Source: Quisquiliibacterium sp.
GTDB lineage: Bacteria; Pseudomonadota; Gammaproteobacteria; Burkholderiales; Burkholderiaceae_E
Reading direction: 5' to 3'
Length of the DNA stretch: 11,012 nt
Assembly: GCA_023257915.1 (NCBI GenBank)
Contig: JALRBB010000304.1
Span: forward strand, 1-11,012
A program made the translations under genes and the position numbers. Position 1 is the first letter of the stretch. Every line of letters starts with the position of its first letter. Shown here in pieces: positions 6,759-11,012 of this stretch. The notes below the pieces were generated by a model. It was not told the DNA's origin. It saw nothing but the letters and a program-made list of their open reading frames with translations, and searched no databases.

Positions 6759-8123
6759 TCAAGCCACCGGCGTACGCATCGTCACCAGCTCCTCGGCGGC
6801 GCTCGGGTGTAGCGCGACGGTGTCATCGAACTGGCGCTTGGTGGCGCCCATCTTCACCGCGATCGCGGCCATCTGGATCATTTCGGCCGCGTCCGGTCCG
6901 CACACATGCACGCCCAGCACCCGATCGGTGTCGGCGTCCACCACCAGTTTCATCAGCATTTTTTCGGTGGAGTCCGACAGCACCGCGGCCATCGGCCGGA
7001 AGCTGGTGCGGAAGATTTTCACGCGGGAGAACTGCTCGCGTGCCCGCGCTTCGCTCAGACCGACGGTGCCGATCTCCGGGGTCGAGAACACCGCCATCGG
7101 CACATTCGTGTGATCGCAACTCCAGGGCTGGTTGCCGAATACCGTGTCCGCGAATGCATGGCCTTCCCGGATCGCCACTGGCGTGAGCGCGATGCGGTCG
7201 GTGACGTCGCCGACGGCCCAGATGTTCGCGGCGCTGGTTTGCGACTGGCCATCGACCAGAATCGCGCCGCGGGTGTCGACCTGCACCCCGGCCCGTTCCA
7301 GGCCCAGGCCGGCAGTGTTCGGTACGCGACCGGTCGCAAGCATCACCAGGCCGGCTTCGCGCACGCCTGCGCCGGACAGCCTGACGCGGTGGGCGCCCCC
7401 GGGTGTCACCGCCTCGATCGACTCGATGACCGTGCCGGTCAGCACCTCGATGCCGTCCGCGCGCATCGCGTCGGCCAGGTGCTTGCGCAGGTCGTCGTCG
7501 AAGCCGCGCAGGATCTGCTCGCCGCGATAGACCAGTGTGACCCGCACGCCGAGCCGTGCGAGCAGGCAGCCGAACTCGACTGCAATAAAGCCACCGCCTT
7601 CGATGATCATCGACTCCGGCAGCTCGGTGAGATGAAAAATCTCGTTCGAGGTGATCGCGAGCTCGGCACCCGGGATCTGCGGGCGGAATGGCCGCCCGCC
7701 GGTGGCGATCAGGATCCGCTCGGCGCGAACCGTCTCGCCAGTGCCCAGCAGTCGCACCGTGTGTGCGTCTTCGAGCAGTGCGCGACTGTCGACCGTGGTC
7801 ACGCCGGCGCCTTCAAGGTTGCGCCGGTAGATGCCTTCAAGCCGGGAAATTTCACGGTCTTTCGCGGCAATCAGTGCCGACCAGTCGAAGCGCGGTCTGT
7901 CCAGGCTCCATCCGAACGAGCCGGCCAGATCGAACTCGTCGGCAAAGCGGCTGGCCAGAACCAGCAGTTTCTTGGGCACGCAGCCCCGGATCACGCAGGT
8001 GCCGCCGTAGCGATATTCCTCGGCAATCATCACCCGGGCGCCATGGCCAGCAGCGATCCGGGCTGCCCGCACCCCGCCGGAGCCGGCGCCGATCACGAAC
8101 AGGTCTAGGTTTGTTGCGGGCAT
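6759..8123 (-). CDS. gor: Glutathione-disulfide reductase (plant/proteobacterial type)
   Basis: A 454-residue FAD-dependent pyridine nucleotide disulfide oxidoreductase that reduces GSSG to GSH with NADPH in the cytoplasm. The order is: FAD Rossmann motif VIGAGSGG (residues 10-17), redox-active GGTCVIRGCVPKK with Cys43 and Cys48, ATGGRPFRP (140-148), the NADPH motif GGGFIAVE (176-183) followed by Tyr199-Arg200 and Arg206, AVGDVTD in the second FAD-contacting segment, and a C-terminal HPSAAEELVTMR with His439 and Glu444. The Cys pair spacing, the Arg residues for NADPH and the HPxxxEE end separate it from dihydrolipoamide dehydrogenase and mercuric reductase. An AAGGA lies 10 bases before the ATG. 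Glu175 stands just before GGG, where a hydrophobic residue is usual. The gene is convergent with the lyase (23 bp between stops) and divergent from the FadL gene. Confidence 0.94.
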   Translation of the reverse strand: MPATNLDLFVIGAGSGGVRAARIAAGHGARVMIAEEYRYGGTCVIRGCVPKKLLVLASRFADEFDLAGSFGWSLDRPRFDWSALIAAKDREISRLEGIYRRNLEGAGVTTVDSRALLEDAHTVRLLGTGETVRAERILIATGGRPFRPQIPGAELAITSNEIFHLTELPESMIIEGGGFIAVEFGCLLARLGVRVTLVYRGEQILRGFDDDLRKHLADAMRADGIEVLTGTVIESIEAVTPGGAHRVRLSGAGVREAGLVMLATGRVPNTAGLGLERAGVQVDTRGAILVDGQSQTSAANIWAVGDVTDRIALTPVAIREGHAFADTVFGNQPWSCDHTNVPMAVFSTPEIGTVGLSEARAREQFSRVKIFRTSFRPMAAVLSDSTEKMLMKLVVDADTDRVLGVHVCGPDAAEMIQMAAIAVKMGATKRQFDDTVALHPSAAEELVTMRTPVA

Positions 8124-8230
8124 CTGGGTTCAGTCCTTGAAGAAATCAAACCGCCAATCGTCCCACGGATTGCGGTGGCCGCCGCTGCCCAACCCCTGGT
8201 CGGGGCGTGCTGCGGGTCGTGTGTTCGCAC

Positions 8231-8251
8231 GGCGGCGAGGGCACCGCCGCC
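8231..8251. repeat. Perfect 7-bp GC-rich inverted repeat
   Basis: GGCGGCG at 8231-8237 pairs with CGCCGCC at 8245-8251 across a 7-base loop. No T-run follows on either strand, so it does not look like an intrinsic terminator. It could be an operator or an insulating structure between the divergent genes. Confidence 0.4.
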
Positions 8252-8270
8252 CCGCCATCCCGGTCCCGGG

Positions 8271-8286
8271 TGGCACTTGATCTGCG
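8271..8286 (+). promoter_or_regulatory. Sigma-54-like -24/-12 element upstream of the FadL gene
   Basis: TGGCAC at 8271-8276 has its GG exactly 10 bases before the GC at 8284-8285, which is the sigma-54 spacing. The -24 half matches the consensus well. The -12 half (TCTGCG instead of TTTGCA/TTGCT) is weaker. It lies about 150 bases before the FadL start. No sigma-54 activator gene is visible. A sigma-70-like TATAAC at 8288-8293 is a competing reading. Confidence 0.3.
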
Positions 8287-8436
8287 GTATAACCCTTTTA
8301 GGTGATGTGGTGATCGTCCAACGGGTTATGGACGCCCTTGTGGGGTGGACCGAACATCCGAAAGGATTGCTCGCGGCCGTGGTGGCTGCGCCAGCGTGCG
8401 ACTCGAAAACTATTTAGGGCCGGAGGAGAAGAAATC

Positions 8437-9726
8437 GTGAAAACCAAAATCCGTCATCTTGCCTTGCTCGTGGCTGGCTGCCTCGCGCCGGTCATGGCGT
8501 CCGCCACCAATGGTTACTTCGCCCACGGCTATGGCATCAAGGCCAAGGGCATGGCGGGTGTTGGTATTGCCTTACCACAGGATTCCCTGGCTGCGGCTAC
8601 CAATCCGGCGGGCATTGCGTTTGTTAACAGCCGAATGGATTTGGGAGCTGAGTTATTTTTGCCCAGGCGCAGCAGCACGATTTCTGGAAATGGCGGTATT
8701 CCACCCTACGGTATTCCTCCGTTGGATGGGACGTATTCGGGCGACGGTAAAAGCGCCTTTTTGGTTCCGGAGTTTGGCTACAACCGAGTGATCAACCCTA
8801 ACCTAACCGTTGGTCTTGCGGTGTACGGCAATGGCGGGATGAACACGACCTACGATCGGTCACCGTTCATGATGCTCGGGGGCTCTAGTCCGGCAGGCGT
8901 GGATCTGATGCAGTTGTTTATCGCACCGAGCATGGCTTACAAGGTCAACCCAAATCATTCGCTTGGTGTGTCGCTGAACCTTGCTCATCAGCGATTTTCT
9001 GCAAAGGGGCTGGAACCGTTCGCAGGTTTCGGGTTCTCGTCGTCGCCGGCAAACGTGTCGAACGTCGGGTCTGATAGTGCATCGGGATGGGGCGTTCGGG
9101 TCGGTTGGACCGGCCAGGTGTCGGATGCGGTAACGATGGGCGCCACGTATCAGTCGAAGACCCAGATGGGCAAGTTCGACAAGTACGCCGGGCTGTTCGC
9201 CGACGGTGGCTCATTCGATATCCCCGCAAATTACGGGATCGGTCTCGCGTTAAAGACCAGTCCTCGCCTGACAGTCGCTGCAGATGTGCAGCGGATCGAA
9301 TACGGCGGTATCGCGTCGGTCGCCAACCCGGTCGCCAACCTGTTTCGGCCTGACGGTTCGGGCATGCTCGGTGGCAGCCAGGGGGCCGGTTTTGGCTGGC
9401 GCGACATGACGGTGTTCAAGATTGGAGCAGCCTGGAAGCACAGCGATCAGCTGACGATCCGCGCCGGTTACAGCACCGGTAGTCAGCCAATTCCTTCTGG
9501 CGAAACCTTCTTCAACATTTTGGCACCAGGTGTTATGGAGCGGCACCTGACGCTGGGTATGACCTGGCAGGTTGGCGGTGGTAAGGAGGTCAGCGCTTAT
9601 TACATGCATGCATTCGGCGAGCGTGTGAACGGGCTCAACTCTATTCCGCCGATGATGGGCGGGGGCGAGGCTAATCTACGTATGCACCAGAACGCACTCG
9701 GTCTCGCGCTGGGCTGGCGGATTTAA
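8437..9726 (+). CDS. OmpP1/FadL/TodX family outer-membrane transporter
   Basis: A 429-residue beta-barrel protein that takes up long-chain fatty acids or other hydrophobic compounds across the outer membrane. The GTG at 8437 is chosen because GGAGGAG (8422-8428) lies 8 bases upstream. It also yields a normal signal peptide: basic KTKIRH, hydrophobic LALLVAGCLAPVMA and a likely cut after Ala23 (ASA/TN). The mature N-terminus has the hatch-like NGYFAHGYGIKAKGMAG (residues 25-41) and the family NPAG motif near residue 61. Alternating strand-turn patterns rich in Gly and aromatic residues follow. The chain ends in LGLALGWRI, so the last residue is Ile rather than the usual terminal aromatic, with Trp three positions from the end. 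The first third looks lower in GC than its neighbours, with TTA and CTA codons. It heads the run that continues with the DsrC-like gene 37 bp later. Confidence 0.9.
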   Translation: MKTKIRHLALLVAGCLAPVMASATNGYFAHGYGIKAKGMAGVGIALPQDSLAAATNPAGIAFVNSRMDLGAELFLPRRSSTISGNGGIPPYGIPPLDGTYSGDGKSAFLVPEFGYNRVINPNLTVGLAVYGNGGMNTTYDRSPFMMLGGSSPAGVDLMQLFIAPSMAYKVNPNHSLGVSLNLAHQRFSAKGLEPFAGFGFSSSPANVSNVGSDSASGWGVRVGWTGQVSDAVTMGATYQSKTQMGKFDKYAGLFADGGSFDIPANYGIGLALKTSPRLTVAADVQRIEYGGIASVANPVANLFRPDGSGMLGGSQGAGFGWRDMTVFKIGAAWKHSDQLTIRAGYSTGSQPIPSGETFFNILAPGVMERHLTLGMTWQVGGGKEVSAYYMHAFGERVNGLNSIPPMMGGGEANLRMHQNALGLALGWRI

Positions 9727-9763
9727 GCGCGAGCCCGAAGGGTTTAGGGAGGAAGTGTCGGCG

Positions 9764-10096
9764 ATGGGATACCTGATCAACGGCGTGCAGGTCGACGCGG
9801 ATGACGAAGGGTTTCTGCTCGAAGCGGATTTCAGCCGCGAGGCGTCCGAGGCGATCGCACAGGCCGAGGGCATTGTGTTGACCGATGAGCACTGGCTGGT
9901 TATCGAATACCTTCGCGAGCGATTCCGCGATGACGGCCAGACGCCCAACTTCCGGAACATGGTCAAGGATTTCGAGCAGGAGCATCCCGGCACCGACTGG
10001 AAGGCGCGGTTGTACGACCTGTTCCCAAACCAGCCGGCACGCCAGGGTGTGCGGGTTGCTGGTCTGACCAAGCCGTTTGGCAAGGGCGGGTACTAG
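9764..10096 (+). CDS. DsrC/TusE family protein lacking all cysteines
   Basis: A 110-residue protein of the DsrC/TusE fold. Family landmarks are INGVQVDADDEGFL (residues 5-18), LTDEHWLVIEYLRERF (39-54), LYDLFPNQPARQ (83-94) and the C-terminal arm AGLTKPFGKGG (99-109). The ATG at 9764 is preferred because GGGAGG at 9747-9752 gives a plausible spacing. The GTG at 9755 is also in frame but too close to that site. In DsrC the flexible arm carries two cysteines (pattern C-R-x-A-G-L-P-K-P-x-G-C); here these positions are Val96 and Lys107, and no cysteine exists anywhere in the chain. It therefore cannot carry persulfide or trisulfide like DsrC or TusE. A regulatory, scaffold or partner-binding role is possible, as has been proposed for cysteine-lacking family members. 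It lies between the FadL and tusA genes. Confidence 0.88.
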   Translation: MGYLINGVQVDADDEGFLLEADFSREASEAIAQAEGIVLTDEHWLVIEYLRERFRDDGQTPNFRNMVKDFEQEHPGTDWKARLYDLFPNQPARQGVRVAGLTKPFGKGGY

Positions 10097-10112
10097 CAGC
10101 GTTTGGAATCGG

Positions 10113-10166
10113 CCGGGAAGAGGCGCCTGCGTGCAAGGACAGAGCGCGCAGGAGCCTGTTTCCCGG
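10113..10166 (+). repeat. Long imperfect stem-loop between the dsrC-like gene and tusA
   Basis: The outer stem CCGGGAAG (10113-10120) pairs with TTTCCCGG (10159-10166). The middle stem AGGC (10121-10124) pairs with GCCT (10154-10157). The inner stem CCTGCGTGC (10126-10134) pairs with GCGCGCAGG (10144-10152). There is one bulged G (10158), one G-A mismatch and two G-T wobbles, giving about 21 pairs. The apical loop AAGGACAGA (10135-10143) exposes an AAGGA core. No T-run follows, so it is not a standard terminator. A second, weaker stem (GCAG 10189-10192 with CTGC 10222-10225, and CGGGC 10195-10199 with GCCCG 10213-10217) lies closer to tusA. Confidence 0.6.
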
Positions 10167-10251
10167 AATGTTAAGGTTGTAGGGGATGGCAGTTCGGGCA
10201 GGAAATCTCGTCGCCCGGCGGCTGCATCCTGGAATTTGAACGGAGATGAAG

Positions 10252-10479
10252 ATGCAATTTGACAAGGAACTGGACGCGCGTGGCCTGAACTGTCCACTGC
10301 CGATCATCAAAACCAAGAAGGCACTCAATGACCTGGGTTCCGGACAGGTGTTGCGCGTGACGTCGACCGATTCCGGATCGCTCAAGGACATGGAGGCATT
10401 CGCCAAGCAGACCGGCAATGAGCTGCTGTCCTCGGCGCAGGACGGCGGCGACTATGTCTTCTTTCTGAAAAAGAAGTAA
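10252..10479 (+). CDS. tusA: TusA family sulfur carrier protein
   Basis: A 75-residue TusA/SirA-family protein that accepts sulfane sulfur on a cysteine and hands it to partners such as TusBCD/TusE, DsrE-type proteins or molybdenum-cofactor enzymes. It shows LDARGLNCPLPIIKTKKAL at residues 7-25, with Cys14 in the CPLP motif as the sulfur-binding residue. It ends with the short beta-strand YVFFLKKK typical of the fold. Two in-frame ATGs compete. The GGAG at 10242-10245 touches the ATG at 10246 but lies 6 bases before the ATG at 10252, so the latter is chosen. It is preceded by 155 bp holding a large stem-loop and followed after 75 bp by dsrE2. That pair is a known sulfur-trafficking module of sulfur-oxidising and other bacteria. 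Confidence 0.93.
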   Translation: MQFDKELDARGLNCPLPIIKTKKALNDLGSGQVLRVTSTDSGSLKDMEAFAKQTGNELLSSAQDGGDYVFFLKKK

Positions 10480-10494
10480 AGGCCGCGCAAGCAT

Positions 10495-10520
10495 GCCGGT
10501 CTCGCGCTGCGTTGACCGGC
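10495..10520 (+). repeat. Small inverted repeat between tusA and dsrE2
   Basis: GCCGGT (10495-10500) is mirrored by ACCGGC (10515-10520) with a 14-base loop. No T-run follows. It may form a weak RNA hairpin 34 bases before the dsrE2 start, but the evidence is slight. Confidence 0.3.
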
Positions 10521-10554
10521 GCTCCTCCAACGATCATCACATCGGGAAACTCGC

Positions 10555-11012
10555 ATGGACCAACCGAAGAAGATGGCGATCATCGCCACCAAGGGAACCC
10601 TGGACTGGGCCTATCCCCCGCTGATCCTGTCCTCGACGGCGGCCGCCCTTGGCTACGAGGTCCAGGTGTTCTGCACGTTCTACGGCCTGTCCTTGCTGCG
10701 AAAGGACCTGAGCGGTATCAAGATCAGCCCGCTGGCCAATCCGGCGATGCCGATGCCGGTACCAATGCCGGTCATGGTGCAGATGCTGCCCGGCATGGAG
10801 GCGATGGCCACCATGATGATGAAGAACAAGATGAAGTCCAAGGGCGTCGCCTCGCTCGAGGAACTGCGCTCGCTGTGCCTGGAGGCCGAGGTCAAGTTCA
10901 TCGCCTGCCAGATGACGGTGGACCTGTTCGAATTCAGCAAGAGCGACTTCATCGACGGCATCGAGTACGGCGGCGCGACGATGTTCATGAAGTTCGCGGG
11001 CGAGACCGACGT
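10555..11012 (+). CDS. dsrE2: DsrE2 (DsrE/DsrF/DrsH-like) sulfurtransferase, 5' part
   Basis: The first 152 codons of a DsrE2-type protein, cut by the right edge. It starts MAIIATKGTLDWAYPPLILS (residues 7-26), as the family does, followed by VQVFCTFYGLSLL (36-48). A methionine- and proline-rich stretch comes next (residues 65-93, with 11 Met in 29 residues). FIACQMTVDLF (115-125) carries Cys118, at the position of the conserved sulfur-binding cysteine; Cys40 and Cys108 are further cysteines. DsrE2 proteins exchange sulfane sulfur with TusA, and the gene follows tusA by 75 bp, matching the known tusA-dsrE2 module. The Met-rich part may contact the membrane. No strong ribosome-binding site precedes the ATG. 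The remaining C-terminus lies outside the window. Confidence 0.9.
   Translation, partial: MDQPKKMAIIATKGTLDWAYPPLILSSTAAALGYEVQVFCTFYGLSLLRKDLSGIKISPLANPAMPMPVPMPVMVQMLPGMEAMATMMMKNKMKSKGVASLEELRSLCLEAEVKFIACQMTVDLFEFSKSDFIDGIEYGGATMFMKFAGETD

Larger units (their letters stand above)
8124..8436. other. Divergent intergenic region between gor and the FadL gene
   Basis: A 313-bp stretch with no convincing coding sequence. An open frame from 8338 continues into the FadL gene, but the strong ribosome-binding site and signal peptide place the real start at 8437. It holds a GC-rich hairpin (8231-8251), a sigma-54-like element (8271-8286) overlapped by an isolated TATAAC at 8288-8293, and the FadL ribosome-binding site (8422-8428). 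The FadL transcript would carry a leader of roughly 140 bases if it starts at either promoter candidate. No clear gor promoter is seen. Confidence 0.6.

Noticed and set aside
6906..8108. 400-codon plus-strand open frame opposite glutathione reductase
   Set aside because: The minus-strand frame carries all glutathione reductase motifs. The opposite frame shows no domain and has the low-complexity composition of a GC-driven shadow.
8338..8436. Upstream in-frame extension of the FadL gene by 33 codons
   Set aside because: GGAGGAG 8 bases before the GTG at 8437 and the signal peptide starting there decide the start. The extension would bury the signal peptide.
8470..8481. Lipobox-like VAGC in the FadL signal peptide, suggesting a lipoprotein
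   Set aside because: The hydrophobic region before it is short. A better signal peptidase I site (ASA/TN) follows, and the mature protein is a FadL-type beta-barrel.

Overview
The window is GC-rich DNA from a bacterial chromosome, most likely a betaproteobacterium (Burkholderiales or Rhodocyclales type). This assignment is inferred from the gene families (BenE transporter, CaiB/BaiF CoA-transferases, plant-type glutathione reductase, DsrC-like/TusA/DsrE2 sulfur relay) and from TACAAT-like -10 boxes just upstream of some starts. The species cannot be fixed from the sequence alone. There are no RNA genes, insertion sequences or CRISPR arrays.

Left region (1-6735) reads as an organic-acid catabolic locus. 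A short-chain dehydrogenase/reductase is cut off by the left edge on the minus strand. It is divergent from a plus-strand run of six genes: a BenE-type transporter, a class III (CaiB/BaiF) CoA-transferase, a small VOC-fold protein, an FAS1-like/MaoC-type hot-dog hydratase, a second CaiB/BaiF CoA-transferase that overlaps the hydratase by ATGA, and a fumarase/aspartase-superfamily lyase related to 3-carboxymuconate cycloisomerase. The set suggests uptake of a carboxylic acid, lyase or isomerase chemistry, CoA activation and enoyl-CoA hydration. The hydratase plus CoA-transferase pair resembles mesaconyl-CoA/3-methylfumaryl-CoA chemistry. The actual substrate is unknown, and no CitE-like C-C lyase or ring-cleavage dioxygenase lies inside the window.

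Middle region (6759-8123, minus strand) is a complete glutathione reductase gene convergent with the lyase. It is followed by a 313-bp divergent intergenic region with a GC-rich hairpin and a sigma-54-like -24/-12 element.

Right region (8437-11012, plus strand) holds a FadL/OmpP1 outer-membrane transporter, a small DsrC/TusE-family protein with no cysteine at all, TusA with its CPxP motif, and the start of DsrE2, cut off by the right edge. TusA and DsrE2 are known partners in cytoplasmic sulfane-sulfur transfer. The cysteine-free DsrC-like protein cannot carry sulfur the normal way, and its linkage to a porin for hydrophobic compounds is the most intriguing part of the window. A long imperfect stem-loop lies between the dsrC-like gene and tusA.
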